Assembly (NCBI RefSeq): GCF_014863545.1
Contig: NZ_CP062260.1
Span: 2,418,001-2,482,000, forward strand
DNA: 64,000 nt
From: Paenibacillus sp. JNUCC32
Lineage (GTDB): Bacteria; Bacillota; Bacilli; Paenibacillales; Paenibacillaceae
Direction of reading: 5' to 3'
Made by a program: the position numbers and the translations under genes. Positions 1 through 8,932 of this stretch are shown here, one piece after another; positions within the stretch are counted from its first letter, which is position 1; every line of letters starts with the position of its first letter. The notes beneath the pieces were generated by a model that worked only from the letters and a program-made list of their open reading frames with translations, made no database searches and had not been told where the DNA came from.

Positions 1-129
1 GATGTTTCCCTATATTTGGTTGAGCGTGAATTGGGACCTCAAATCGCAAATGCTGTTGAACAGTTATTCGAGTACGAACGAAGAGGTACAGTTTGGCAAG
101 CTGAGGGCATTGCACCGATCAACTTTTAA
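1..129 (+). CDS. C-terminal end of a DJ-1/PfpI family protein (partial)
   Basis: The first reading frame is open from base 1 to a TAA at 127-129 and encodes 42 residues beginning DVSLYLVERELGPQIANAVE. The pattern LYLVERELG-IA-AVEQLFEYERR resembles the last helix of GlxA/PfpI-type DJ-1 superfamily proteins, which are glutamine-amidotransferase-like stress or regulatory proteins. The N-terminus, including the nucleophile-elbow cysteine, lies outside the window, so the activity cannot be judged. An overlapping 79-codon frame starting at base 2 has no recognisable content and was not annotated. Confidence 0.6.
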   Translation, partial: DVSLYLVERELGPQIANAVEQLFEYERRGTVWQAEGIAPINF

Positions 130-212
130 ACTGGTAGTTTACAAAGCAAAAATCAACCGTAACTCGTTCTTTAGCTCTAACTATCTGGTGATATATATAG
201 TTTATTTCGCAC

Positions 213-272
213 AAAAAAACTCCACACCATACACAGGGTAAACGTTTGCCTATCCCTGTGCGGGTGCGGAGA
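213..272 (-). terminator. Rho-independent terminator of the DUF896 gene
   Basis: CTCC-CACC and CACAGGG (220-238) pair with CCCTGTG and GGGTG-GGAG (254-271). Read on the minus strand, the stem is followed by a run of seven T. It lies about 40 bases past the stop of the minus-strand DUF896 gene. Confidence 0.7.
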
Positions 273-310
273 CCAATGAATCCAAAACAGAAACTAACCA
301 AGCACGAAGC

Positions 311-547
311 TTAATGGAGCTTTGACGTATTCTGTTTTTGCGTAATTTTCAGTTTCTCCGGGGTAACGTCCTCGCCATTCGGGTCCACAACTTTCAACGT
401 AGACATGGTCGAGAGAACCTGCCCTCGGATGGCTTGCAAATATTCCTGACGAAGCTGCTGCTGTTCAGTGTATTCTTCTTGGCTCAGACCTTCGGTCTTC
501 TGCTTGCGGCTCAGTTCATTAATTCTATGCAATGAAGGTATGGTCAT
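311..547 (-). CDS. DUF896 (YnzC-like) small protein
   Basis: This 78-residue protein matches the DUF896/UPF0291 family (B. subtilis YnzC and relatives). Family signs are an N-terminal helical hairpin with RINELSRKQKTEGLS and EEYTEQQQLRQEYL, then the hallmark DPNGEDVTPEKLK and a C-terminal KLH. The family is small, cytosolic and helical; a precise function is not established. The ATG at 547 is preceded by AAGGATGAAAG. It stands alone between two minus-strand terminators. Confidence 0.85.
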   Translation of the reverse strand: MTIPSLHRINELSRKQKTEGLSQEEYTEQQQLRQEYLQAIRGQVLSTMSTLKVVDPNGEDVTPEKLKITQKQNTSKLH

Positions 548-663
548 GGTTATCTTTCATCCTTCCGTATAACAAGTTGTAACAGACAGTTTACTGTAAA
601 TAACCTGTGGTTGCAACTAATCCAAGGAAACCATGCCAAGATGCGAATGGATTTTCCAGCCAA

Positions 664-691
664 ATCAAAAAAGCCGCCCATTTGGCGGCTC
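664..691 (-). terminator. Terminator of the DUF1835 gene (AGCCGCC/GGCGGCT type)
   Basis: AGCCGCC (672-678), a five-base loop and GGCGGCT (684-690) form a stem followed on the minus strand by six T. It directly follows the stop of the gene ending at 693. It belongs to a set of near-identical hairpins in this window (see 2775, 30739 and 36723). Confidence 0.85.
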
Positions 692-692
692 C

Positions 693-1811
693 TTAAGCTT
701 TAGGCAAACCTATCGAAAATTGATGGGGAAAGCCCGGTAACCCCTTGAACATGAGGACCCCCTCACTGACTAAAAACCAGATTCTGTGCACGATATAAGA
801 ATAACTTACGAATTGGCGTGAAATTTCGAATATACGATCTAAGACGTCCCCTGCTTTAACCAGATCACCAGAATGGTGCTGCTCTTGCAGTTCAGCGACC
901 GATTGTAAGATAAGCGCATCCATTCGATTCTCTTCGCAGCCGATGACCCCGTCCTCTTCCCAGAATCGAAGAACATGATCCTGTCCTGCCAGCTCCAGCC
1001 ATTCGGATTCGTACCGTCTCCTTAGATCCGAGTCCAGCGGAATCCCATCACCATAAGTTTTAACGATTTCAATGTAAATCTCCCGCTCGATCCTGGATTG
1101 ATAGACTGGGATCTCACCCTTATTCAGCTGCATACTCGATTCTTTGAGAATTTGCGTCACATTCACCACATGAACGCTTTTCCGCCCCCTCAGCAAGTAC
1201 GATGCAAAGCGAAGCCCGGTTTGATCATGGGCGTTATCCGCGCACCAAATGACCACGGTCTTGCTCTCCGGTATGGTCTTTAGTGTTTGAATCATCCGCT
1301 CAATTTGGTGCTCTTGGTTAATCATGTTGGAAAAGTAGGCTTCTTTGTCGTGTTCCATCAACCAGAACTGCCTGCGCTGCTGCCCTTCCGCTGTGCTTAA
1401 ATCCCTGATAGGGCCGGTGGAAAAGCATTCATTAAATGCTAATACGCGGGATTTCTCCCGATTCCCCACTTGACTGAGCGCCACTTTTAATGAACCGGCA
1501 TTCGAGAGACTGAAAATGATATGAACATGCGTTTGGAGATTCTCCTCCTGCAGCCGCTCATGGTGAACGATCTCTGCATGATGTTCGATCAGCTTGTACA
1601 ATCGCTCAGCAGCCCTTTTCTCTTCATGCCCGACGTTCGTGGCATCCTGGATCGCTGTGTTCAGCAACCGACGGAGTAAAAGCCAATTCTCTCTTTCCCC
1701 AAACCCTTGCAATTTCTCGTATAGCTTATCGATAAGGATCCCTCCGAAGCGAAGTTCAACTGTTTCGTCACCTCTTGTTAGTCGAGCAGCTGCCGCGTTT
1801 GGAAGCAGCAT
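693..1811 (-). CDS. DUF1835 domain protein
   Basis: This 372-residue cytosolic protein has a central DUF1835-like segment (about residues 95-225: HIIFSLSNAGSLKVAL, ECFSTGPI, TVVIWCADNAHDQTGLRF). The C-terminal part (about 270-370) resembles the DUF3658 domain usually paired with it. No catalytic function is known for the family. The N-terminal 90 residues are helical and unassigned. The first ATG (1811) overlaps the end of the upstream Rrf2 gene by 44 bases, suggesting cotranscription and coupling; its ribosome binding site is weak (GGAGGAG is 23 bases away), so the start is uncertain. Confidence 0.7.
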   Translation of the reverse strand: MLLPNAAAARLTRGDETVELRFGGILIDKLYEKLQGFGERENWLLLRRLLNTAIQDATNVGHEEKRAAERLYKLIEHHAEIVHHERLQEENLQTHVHIIFSLSNAGSLKVALSQVGNREKSRVLAFNECFSTGPIRDLSTAEGQQRRQFWLMEHDKEAYFSNMINQEHQIERMIQTLKTIPESKTVVIWCADNAHDQTGLRFASYLLRGRKSVHVVNVTQILKESSMQLNKGEIPVYQSRIEREIYIEIVKTYGDGIPLDSDLRRRYESEWLELAGQDHVLRFWEEDGVIGCEENRMDALILQSVAELQEQHHSGDLVKAGDVLDRIFEISRQFVSYSYIVHRIWFLVSEGVLMFKGLPGFPHQFSIGLPKA

Positions 1812-2253
1812 CCAATACCGATTGGATCGTTTGCTCCTCCAAGTATTGATTCAACTGCCGTTCCGCACCGTCCATCACCTGTTTGACCAGACATACGCAA
1901 GCACCCGGGTTGTCTTCCTTCCTGTCGCTAGGCTTCTCTTCGGTTAGCAATCGATGCTGCTGCGAATTGAGATTGGAGCATTCAAACAGCTGCTGCCTGC
2001 CTTCGATCACTTGGATCACTTCTAAAAATGTAATCTGCCGGGCCGGCTTTGCCAGCTCATAACCACCGTTTACCCCCGGCACGGCACGCACGATTCCGTC
2101 CTGTCTCAGCTTGGACATGATTTTGGACAAATAGCTTTCCGAAACGCCTAGTGTCGCAGACAGCTCCTTGATTCCGATGTTGTGGTCACGCTCCGATTGA
2201 GCCAGATGAATTAAGGCGTGCAGAGCATAGTCAACGCTTTTGGAAAACTGTAT
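1768..2253 (-). CDS. Rrf2 family transcriptional regulator with apparent ATA start
   Basis: The winged-helix Rrf2 signature is intact when read from 2253: QFSKSVDYALHALIHLA, then IKELSATLGVSESYLSKIM and the wing PGVNGGYELAKP. Three cysteines (FEC, then ACVC) lie where IscR/NsrR-type proteins often bind an Fe-S cluster. A good ribosome binding site (AAGGGGGA) stands seven bases before the triplet ATA, at the place where relatives have the ATG of an MQFSKS-like start. The only in-frame canonical starts are far downstream (TTG at 2130) and would delete the DNA-binding helix. Either ATA is used or the base is a recent mutation or sequence error. Length from ATA is 161 residues, normal for the family. 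Confidence 0.75.
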   Translation of the reverse strand: MQFSKSVDYALHALIHLAQSERDHNIGIKELSATLGVSESYLSKIMSKLRQDGIVRAVPGVNGGYELAKPARQITFLEVIQVIEGRQQLFECSNLNSQQHRLLTEEKPSDRKEDNPGACVCLVKQVMDGAERQLNQYLEEQTIQSVLDAASKRGSCSTNKR

Positions 2254-2423
2254 GGCGGTTTCCCCCTTTGCTTTATTTTATTTACCATAGACCCATGATA
2301 TCCATTATATTGATTCAGTTTCTTATTTGCAATGAATCCGCGAGGGTCAGAATAAACCATGGCGACTTCCTCAAACAACAAAGACCAGGACCAAGCAAGA
2401 ATCATTAAAAGATATTACCTTCA

Positions 2424-2456
2424 AGAGCCGCCATATTTTATGCTTAGGGCGGCTCT
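2424..2456. terminator. AGAGCCGCC/GGCGGCTCT hairpin
   Basis: A nine-base perfect stem (2424-2432 with 2448-2456) with a 15-base loop. It shares its core with the other AGCCGCC terminators but lacks a long T run on either side. It lies in the intergenic gap upstream of the Rrf2 gene. Confidence 0.4.
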
Positions 2457-2770
2457 CCTACCTCCCACCACCCTTGTGGGAGATGTGCTCTTCTCCAGTG
2501 ACCTGGCAATCCATTAGCTTCGAAGCAGTGAAGAGGACGAATCGATTCCGGAAAAGCGGAGCGGTCGCCTTTGGAGCCGAATTTCAACCCCTATCATACA
2601 ATCCAGAAATTCGGCGACAACAGCGATTGGAGGAACGATACGTACGCGGAGCTTCAAATGTTAACTCTTCGAAGCTCTCGCGTAAAGCAGCTCTCTTTAA
2701 AGCCGCTTTCACATAATTCACCCATCTTTAAAGCGTCCACGATTAAGCTTTACTCCGGAACCTCGAACAT
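2457..2770. other. Intergenic stretch with possible dispersed-repeat sequence
   Basis: Between the Rrf2 gene and the AI-2E transporter gene there are about 630 bases without a convincing gene. Two short frames on the plus strand (2474-2716 and 2571-2870) lack a credible ribosome binding site, and the second runs through a terminator stem. The purine-rich run with CGATTCCGGAAAAGCGGAG resembles sequence I associate with repeated intergenic elements in Paenibacillus; this is recollection and was not checked. Confidence 0.3.
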
Positions 2771-2774
2771 GAAA

Positions 2775-2795
2775 AAGCCGCCAAAACGGCGGCTT
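2775..2795 (-). terminator. Terminator of the AI-2E transporter gene
   Basis: AAGCCGCC (2775-2782), loop AAAAC, GGCGGCTT (2788-2795). On the minus strand the stem is followed by five T. It lies about 85 bases past the stop of the gene at 2881-4038. Confidence 0.8.
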
Positions 2796-2880
2796 CGCAA
2801 GCGCAGCTTCATACGCTTCTATGGATCTCGGTTAAAGTTTATCAAGGTTACGCCTCCTATTCATCAATAGGCACGCCTTG

Positions 2881-4038
2881 TTATTTGGACATATGGCCAT
2901 CATTCGAAGGATCGTATAATCCCGATGTGTTCTTGAACCATTCGAATATATGGGTAACGCAAACCTTGAGAACAGCGTAGCCGGGTACGGCCAACAGAAT
3001 GCCAACCACGCCGAACAGATTGCCGGCAGTCAGTATGACAAAGATAATCGTAATCGGATGAATTTTCAGCGTTTTGCCCATAATTTGCGGAGAGATGAAT
3101 TTGCCCTCGATCAGCTGTACGATCGTCCATACCGCCACCATCTTCAGCAGCATCACCGGCGAAGTGACCAGAGCCACTATCAACGCGGGCGTGATCGCAA
3201 TGGCAGGCCCCAAATAGGGGACTACGCTGGTGAACGAGGCGATGATGGCAAGAATAAGCGCGTAATCCAGGCCGATGATCATGTACCCGATGTACAGCAG
3301 AATACCGATGCAGACACTGACAATAATCTGACCGCGGATGAACGAACTGATCTGGTGATTGATATCCTGAAGCACATGCAGGATCCCCGAACGACTCTGG
3401 GTCGGCAGGAACGACAAGATTTTCCGAGGCAGCTTTTTGCCGTCTTTCAGCATATAGAACAGGACAAAAGGAACCGTAATGATCGACAACACGATCTCCG
3501 TAAACGCGCCAAGGAAACCGCCTACCTTGCTCCATGTCGAGTTCAGGATTTCGGTTGCTTTCTGCGTTATCGTGCCCCACCATTCCTGGGAGTTGATGTT
3601 CACGGCTTCTTGCAGCTGACTATACAACTGGCTGCCGGTCAGCTCTTCAAACTGCTGCCTGACTTTCTCGCTGTACGTCGGGAAATTGTCTATCAGACTC
3701 ATAATCTGGGTGCGGAGCACCGGAATGACCGCCAGCACCACAACCGTCAAAATTCCGGCAATCAACAGATATAATATCAGGATGGACCATCCGCGTTTGA
3801 TTTTCCTTTTTTCCATCATATCCACCAAGGGATTCAGCAAATAATACAGGATTCCGGATAAAATGATCGGCAGCACGATCGTCTTGATCAGAACCGCGAT
3901 CGGATGCAGAACAAACGAGATTTTGCTTAATACCATGACGTTTAAACCGACCAGCAACAGAACAAGCAAAAGCAGCACAAACTTATTGTTTAGAAAAAAG
4001 CGCTTGAACCGATCCGGCCAAATGCGAGGTTGCTCCAT
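2881..4038 (-). CDS. AI-2E family transporter (YueF/PerM-like membrane protein)
   Basis: A 385-residue membrane protein of the AI-2E transporter family (PF01594). Several hydrophobic segments are present: around 19-42, 53-68 and 80-105 near the N-terminus, and a block from about 205 to 345. Family marks include the soluble loop between residues 115 and 190, the [10 protein letters not shown] segment, [14 protein letters not shown] and [22 protein letters not shown]. Some members export autoinducer 2 or ions, but substrates differ and cannot be read from sequence. The ATG at 4038 has a good GGGAGG site. It appears to be a single-gene transcription unit. Confidence 0.85.
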   Translation of the reverse strand: MEQPRIWPDRFKRFFLNNKFVLLLLVLLLVGLNVMVLSKISFVLHPIAVLIKTIVLPIILSGILYYLLNPLVDMMEKRKIKRGWSILILYLLIAGILTVVVLAVIPVLRTQIMSLIDNFPTYSEKVRQQFEELTGSQLYSQLQEAVNINSQEWWGTITQKATEILNSTWSKVGGFLGAFTEIVLSIITVPFVLFYMLKDGKKLPRKILSFLPTQSRSGILHVLQDINHQISSFIRGQIIVSVCIGILLYIGYMIIGLDYALILAIIASFTSVVPYLGPAIAITPALIVALVTSPVMLLKMVAVWTIVQLIEGKFISPQIMGKTLKIHPITIIFVILTAGNLFGVVGILLAVPGYAVLKVCVTHIFEWFKNTSGLYDPSNDGHMSK

Positions 4039-4081
4039 ATATGTCCTCCCTTATTTAGGTTTATCGATTCCAGACACAAAA

Positions 4082-4097
4082 CTTGCATCGATGCAAG
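4082..4097. repeat. Perfect 16-base palindrome upstream of the AI-2E transporter
   Basis: CTTGCATCGATGCAAG is its own reverse complement and lies about 45 bases before the start codon at 4038. It may be an operator; no matching regulator is identified. Confidence 0.4.
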
Positions 4098-4237
4098 CCC
4101 CTATGGCGTCAAGATAATCGAGCACAGCTTCGCTAACTCCATTCTTTTAACTATAATGTTTCTTCAGGGCACATGTCCAGTCAACCAAGGGCCAGCATGA
4201 GGGTTCGTATTTATGGTCGGTCATCTCATGATGGAAT

Positions 4238-4268
4238 AAGCCTGCGTGTCATGAAGACACACAGGCTT
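4238..4268 (-). terminator. Terminator of the AAA-VWA fusion gene
   Basis: AAGCCTG-GTGTC (4238-4250) pairs with GACAC-CAGGCTT (4256-4268) around one mismatch and a five-base loop. It follows the stop at 4299 on the minus strand. Confidence 0.65.
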
Positions 4269-4298
4269 AAGCTGTACAAACACGCTTCACCCACGGTT

Positions 4299-6518
4299 TT
4301 ATAAGTACCGAGAAATGATGCGCACTAATTTTGCGGGCAGCTCATTCAGGTTGGTAATGTCCAGAAACCTCTCGGCACCATAAATCCGGCTAATGACATC
4401 CTTGTCTTGTCCGATGGCGGCAGCCAGAAATTTGACTCCTTTTCTTTCATATTCGGATAAGGTCTGCTGCATGTCTTGAATGGCAAGACTTCCGGTATAG
4501 TCTTCCATCGCCTTAGGCTGCCCGTCGCTGATGCTGATCAACAGCTTGGTCTGCTTCGGTGAAGCTGCCAGCCGTTCCGCCATGATCCTTAACGCCATAC
4601 CATCCCGATTGTTGCTTCTCGCGCGGATTCCCATCAACCTGAAGCGATCGCGAACATCCGGATGATCATAGTCGGCATAAGCGAAGATCGACATCTGCTC
4701 CAAGCGGGACACATCGGCCGTATCGCCGTAGATCAGAACAGGAATATGGCAAATCTGACAAAATTCATAGACCGCAATGACCGCACGCTTGGCTGCCTCC
4801 AATCTACCGAACGCAGCCATCGATGCGGATTCATCGACCCTCAGTCCGACCACAAGACCAGGGGATTCCGTCGGAGGACGTTTCTTGGCAAATAACCTGA
4901 AGTCCCGGTAGGCTACGCTGTCTGCCTGAAATTTTGATCCATAGTATTGATTTTTGGCATACTCCGCGGTGATTTCGTGCTCCAAGAGCGGCAGCGTTTT
5001 TCTGGCGATCTCCCGTACAACCGGCATAAGCCCCTGACTTAACCGCCCATATTCCTCCTGTAGGTTCGGATCATAATCAGGGCGATGAACGATCAGCTTT
5101 ACCGACCGATGAAGAGAATCGGACACGATTTCTCTGGAAACCCGATTCAGCTTCTTGCGGAAATCCCGTTCCTTCTGCTTCTCCTCTTCCGACATGGGCT
5201 CAGGATTAGCCTGGTGATAATTCGGCTTGCCCTCCTCGCCCGAATCCGTGCTCTCCATCTCCGCTGATTCATCCGATGAAACGGATGTGCTGCCTTCGCT
5301 CTCAGCGGATTTTTTTAAGCGGACCCCTTCTTCCCCGGCTTGCTGATCCGGATTGGAGTCAACATCCATATCGATTTCCCAGGTTGAGATCTCCACGGCA
5401 TCCCCTCTTCGTTTGCTTGGGGGTTCAACCGGAATTTCGTCCAGCAGCCCCAACAGGCCTTGGCCTTCCAGCGCATCTTCCAGCAGTTTGATTTCTTCCG
5501 GATCGGTCGTAATCTTGTAGATCACTTTGTGATAAAGGGATTCTCTTGCAGAAGATCCCTGAGCCACGGCATCCGCCCAATAGAAATAGGAACGCATCCC
5601 GGCAACCCCCTTAATGGCATTGGCCCGGGCTGTTTTGTCCAACAGAATGATGACCCTTGCGAGGATTTCCAGCATTCCATCGTCCTCGCAGCCGATTTTG
5701 GCCTTTGCGCGCTCCATCATCATATCCTTGGTTGGCAGATCCATTTTCTCCGAATGCTGTATCCTGTCTCGCAATGCTTCATTTAGCGGCCTGGATCCCG
5801 CATAACTGCGGTTGGCCGTGATCACCGCAATGAAATCCGGATGCCTGTGCACGATACCCATCGGCAAATTCAGCGTGCCGCCGGGCTCAAGCGCGGAATT
5901 CAGCGCCATTAATACGGCAGCATCACGTATCACGTTCGGTTCCTGTATTTCCAGCAGATAGCCGTTCTGAAAGGCTCTGACGATCTCGGAAGCGTAAAAT
6001 CGATATTCTACCGCCTTATTCTCTGCGGCATTCGCGGCCAGCTTCAATACATGCTTCATCTTCGCTGAAGCATGCTCCCGCGAAATTCCCAAAGCCTCCA
6101 TTAGAATCTCCGTCGAACTTCGAAAGCCGTCACTATCGTATAGGGCTTTCAAGGCAGCCTGATCGGCAGGTTCCAAGTACTCTATTTGATCGGAAGTAAT
6201 GACCGGTAAAATGGCTCCGATAATATCCGATTTATCCATATCGGCAAAACATGTGACTTTGGTGTAGGGGAGCCTGAAGTTCGCGGATAAAGCTTTGGCG
6301 AGCTGCGTCTTTCCGGATCCGGCATCCCCCTCTAACAAAACATTGGCGATTTTCATCTCGCCCCGATCCCAATTCCGCTTAATTTCATTCGAGATTCGCC
6401 GTTCTTCCTCACTTCCTTTATGCGTTAACGGTTTTGTCCAGACAAGGCTCTTTTCTTCTTCGGTCAATGCTCTCCCGGGAGACAGCACGTAATATTCATT
6501 GTCATTCTGTTCTAGCAT
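4299..6518 (-). CDS. Fused MoxR/CobS-like AAA+ ATPase and CobT-like VWA protein
   Basis: A 739-residue protein with two modules normally found in separate polypeptides. The N-terminal AAA+ module (about 30-340) has Walker A GDAGSGKT at 64-71 and the sequence VITANRSYAGSRPLNEALRDR, typical of MoxR/CobS-type ATPases. An acidic, serine-rich linker (about 365-440) follows. The C-terminal module (about 530-739) is a VWA domain of the CobT type: metal-site motif DESAS at 562-566 and SDGQP near 664. Such AAA/VWA pairs remodel or load metal into partner proteins (cobaltochelatase, NorQD, MoxR). No large CobN-type partner sits beside it; the only neighbour is the DUF6530-like gene 78 bases upstream, probably in the same operon. 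The start at 6518 has a GGAGG site. Partner and substrate are unknown. Confidence 0.8.
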   Translation of the reverse strand: MLEQNDNEYYVLSPGRALTEEEKSLVWTKPLTHKGSEEERRISNEIKRNWDRGEMKIANVLLEGDAGSGKTQLAKALSANFRLPYTKVTCFADMDKSDIIGAILPVITSDQIEYLEPADQAALKALYDSDGFRSSTEILMEALGISREHASAKMKHVLKLAANAAENKAVEYRFYASEIVRAFQNGYLLEIQEPNVIRDAAVLMALNSALEPGGTLNLPMGIVHRHPDFIAVITANRSYAGSRPLNEALRDRIQHSEKMDLPTKDMMMERAKAKIGCEDDGMLEILARVIILLDKTARANAIKGVAGMRSYFYWADAVAQGSSARESLYHKVIYKITTDPEEIKLLEDALEGQGLLGLLDEIPVEPPSKRRGDAVEISTWEIDMDVDSNPDQQAGEEGVRLKKSAESEGSTSVSSDESAEMESTDSGEEGKPNYHQANPEPMSEEEKQKERDFRKKLNRVSREIVSDSLHRSVKLIVHRPDYDPNLQEEYGRLSQGLMPVVREIARKTLPLLEHEITAEYAKNQYYGSKFQADSVAYRDFRLFAKKRPPTESPGLVVGLRVDESASMAAFGRLEAAKRAVIAVYEFCQICHIPVLIYGDTADVSRLEQMSIFAYADYDHPDVRDRFRLMGIRARSNNRDGMALRIMAERLAASPKQTKLLISISDGQPKAMEDYTGSLAIQDMQQTLSEYERKGVKFLAAAIGQDKDVISRIYGAERFLDITNLNELPAKLVRIISRYL

Positions 6519-6596
6519 AACCTATCTCCTCCAAGCTTTTCCCAGCGTGGAGGGATACTCTCGCTCCATTCCCCCGCTATCCGGGATGCCTCCTCA

Positions 6597-7082
6597 TTAT
6601 TCGTACCCCAATTCTCTCAATGCTCTGGTTAATGTCCGCAGTCTTTCACCAATCATCTCGCCGTTATCGCTCAAAGCCTCGTTAAACAGCCTGATATCCT
6701 CATGGATCTGTTCATTGTCCGTGCATACGGCTACCGTCATGGCGCTTCCCTGCAGCCCGATCCGGTCGATCACGGGATTCTGCGGATCATAGAGCTGCTC
6801 GTATCGATAGGCTTCGCTAAAATGCGCCAGTGCGCTGCAAACGAGAATAGACAAATCCAGAATGCGATGAATCGGAAGCTCTAACGATTGTTCGGTTGCT
6901 TGCTCGTCCACATTTCTCCACACTCTGGCAGCAACATTTGCCTGGCCTTCCTCGTTTCCCTGAGACAGTCCGAGGGATAACGCCCTGACATCGGTGGCGC
7001 CCGCAAACCGCCCATCGACCTCCCCATAATTATCCGACACAATGACAGGCTTATGATTCATAGAAGCGTGTATGTCCATCAT
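6597..7082 (-). CDS. DUF6530-like protein of unknown function
   Basis: A 161-residue cytosolic protein that I associate with DUF6530: HKPVIVSDNYGEVDGRFAGATD near the N-terminus, ELPIHRILDLSILVC in the middle and YDPQNPVIDRIGLQGSAMTVAVCTDN toward the end. No catalytic motif is visible. It is the first gene of a two-gene unit with the AAA-VWA fusion, so it is a plausible client or partner. A strong AGAGGAGA site precedes two adjacent ATG codons (7082 and 7079). The assignment rests on remembered family features. Confidence 0.6.
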   Translation of the reverse strand: MMDIHASMNHKPVIVSDNYGEVDGRFAGATDVRALSLGLSQGNEEGQANVAARVWRNVDEQATEQSLELPIHRILDLSILVCSALAHFSEAYRYEQLYDPQNPVIDRIGLQGSAMTVAVCTDNEQIHEDIRLFNEALSDNGEMIGERLRTLTRALRELGYE

Positions 7083-7158
7083 TTCTCCTCTTTTCTCAAA
7101 AATGGATCTTACATAAACATTTCAAGCGCATCGTTTGCCATAGAACATATAAGTAATG

Positions 7159-7177
7159 ATTAATGATTATTATTCTG
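7159..7177. promoter_or_regulatory. Candidate Fur-type box upstream of the DUF6530/AAA-VWA unit
   Basis: The reverse strand reads CAGAATAATAATCATTAAT, matching about 14 of 19 positions of the classical GATAATGATAATCATTATC Fur box. It lies about 80 bases upstream of the start at 7082 in an AT-rich stretch that probably contains the promoter. AT richness makes chance matches likely. Confidence 0.35.
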
Positions 7178-7292
7178 ATAAACATTTTTATTATTCATCT
7201 ATTTATATAATAGACATATTTTATTTTGTTGTAAATACCTGACTGGTAACGCCCAGCAAAGCGTGAATTTATGAATTGAACAAAAAAGAAAA

Positions 7293-7325
7293 GAAGCATC
7301 CCCATGTTCAGGAGATACTTCTTCG
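7293..7325 (-). terminator. Probable terminator of the sugar transporter operon
   Basis: An imperfect stem AGAAGCATC-CCC pairs with GG-AGATACTTCTT around an ATGTTCA loop, followed on the minus strand by CTTTTCTTTTTTG. It lies about 80 bases past the stop of the binding-protein gene at 7403. Confidence 0.55.
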
Positions 7326-7402
7326 GAATTAATGATGGTATGGTCTGTTTCACCGACAGTTCTCAATTTCAGCCGCTTCGTTGCTGGAACACGGAGAAAC
7401 CC

Positions 7403-8863
7403 CTATTGTTTAGCTGCCAAGAATTCATCCAGCTGACGCTGTATCTCGGCGACATACTCGTCAATCCCAGCCGCCTTCAGCTTCTGGATCGCTTTGGGAT
7501 ACTCTGTCTCAAAATCGACAAATCCGGAACGGATCGCAGCTAGATCTTTGCCTGCGACTTCTTTCAAGGATGTCTCGATCAACTTAACCTTTTCGTTATT
7601 GAATCGGAATCCCAAGGATTCGGATCGAACAGCCTGATCATCCCAGCTCTTATATTGATCGATGGATTCCTGGGCCACGTTCGGCCCGAACAATTGGTAA
7701 TTCTGGTTTCTAAACATCCATTCATAGAAGAATTCACTCGGGGTGAGCTTGTTGATTCTTCCGTCCACGATCTCGTAGTCCTTGCCTTCGACGCCATAGA
7801 GAGCAAACTGGTAATTTTCCTTGGATTTATAAATCCAGTTCACAAACTTCATGGCTCCTTCCGGATTCGGAGCATTGACTGGAATGCCCAGAACTTCCCC
7901 GCCTGTGGCGGTCACATAACGCGGCTTATCCTCGGCTAACAGGTAGGTCTTAACTTCGGCATCCGGGGCATTGGCTTTGATGGCATCAACGATTTCCATT
8001 TCCTTGCCCAGAGATCCTTCCACCCATAAATATAGGCCGGTCTGCATGCGGGAGTCTCTCTCGTTGTATTTGATGGTCAAATCCTCTGTGTATAAACCTG
8101 CTTCATACATTCCCCGGTTAAATTTCGCCACTTCCTGGAATGCTTCCGTTTCATAATAGCTGTATGCTTTCTTGCTGTCTTCCCCGAATACAACCAAATC
8201 TTCGACGGCGATCCAGTTATATTGTTCATCGGTAAAGTATCGAGTCAACGGTTTGAAGATAATGTCGGCGGGGCCTTTCATTTCAGGAAACTTCTCTTTC
8301 GCCTTGGTCGCGAAATCTTTTAAATCGTCGGGTGTCTTCACGTCGGTCATCCCCACGGCTTCCAGTATATCCTGTCGGACGGCAACCAGCTGGTACATGG
8401 CCGAGGACGGTGCATAGGCCGACGGAATGCCGTGAATTTTCCCATCGATGGTTGCGCCTTGAAGCTGTTCCATCGGCAAAACTTTCAACATATCCTGACC
8501 ATATTCCTGGATTAAATCATCCAGAACCATGGCTTGTTTCTTGTTGACGATCGTGGAAAGATCCGGAAGACCATCCCAATACAAATCGATCGGTTCGTTC
8601 GCGGCCAGCATGATATCTTTCTGTTCCCAGTACTGGGCCCACGGCACATATATGACTTCGACCTTTAGACCGAGATCGGCAGCCATTTTCTCTGCGAATT
8701 CATTGTTTAAAAATTCGTTCATGCGATCGCTTCGTTCCCCCGGATACAAAATCGTGACGGTTTCGAGCGCGGCTGCCCCCTCTTTTTTGCCGCTGCATCC
8801 TGCCATTACCGAAACGGATGCGATCAATAAAACCAACAAGATCAGCATTTTTTTTGCTTTCAT
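7403..8863 (-). CDS. Extracellular sugar-binding lipoprotein of an ABC transporter (family 1)
   Basis: A 486-residue lipoprotein. It has an N-terminal signal MKAKKMLILLVLL and lipobox VMAGC (Cys 23), then a family 1 solute-binding fold like LplA and other Paenibacillus carbohydrate-binding proteins. It would capture an oligosaccharide outside the membrane and deliver it to the two permeases encoded just upstream. No ATPase is encoded nearby; such importers commonly share an MsmX-type ATPase encoded elsewhere. It is the last gene of a seven-gene minus-strand unit. The ATG has a GGGAGGG site at good spacing. Confidence 0.9.
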   Translation of the reverse strand: MKAKKMLILLVLLIASVSVMAGCSGKKEGAAALETVTILYPGERSDRMNEFLNNEFAEKMAADLGLKVEVIYVPWAQYWEQKDIMLAANEPIDLYWDGLPDLSTIVNKKQAMVLDDLIQEYGQDMLKVLPMEQLQGATIDGKIHGIPSAYAPSSAMYQLVAVRQDILEAVGMTDVKTPDDLKDFATKAKEKFPEMKGPADIIFKPLTRYFTDEQYNWIAVEDLVVFGEDSKKAYSYYETEAFQEVAKFNRGMYEAGLYTEDLTIKYNERDSRMQTGLYLWVEGSLGKEMEIVDAIKANAPDAEVKTYLLAEDKPRYVTATGGEVLGIPVNAPNPEGAMKFVNWIYKSKENYQFALYGVEGKDYEIVDGRINKLTPSEFFYEWMFRNQNYQLFGPNVAQESIDQYKSWDDQAVRSESLGFRFNNEKVKLIETSLKEVAGKDLAAIRSGFVDFETEYPKAIQKLKAAGIDEYVAEIQRQLDEFLAAKQ

Positions 8864-8932
8864 GAAAGACCCTCCCTATGAAATGGTTAATCTATGTTAA
8901 AAGCCTGAATCGGCCAATAACCACGCAGGTGT

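Noticed and set aside
2571..2870. 99-codon plus-strand frame in the 2.5-2.9 kb gap
   Set aside because: It reads through a terminator stem and lacks a ribosome binding site and family features.
2950..3774. 274-codon plus-strand frame inside the AI-2E transporter gene
   Set aside because: Composition is polar and repetitive without domain pattern; the membrane protein on the minus strand explains the region.
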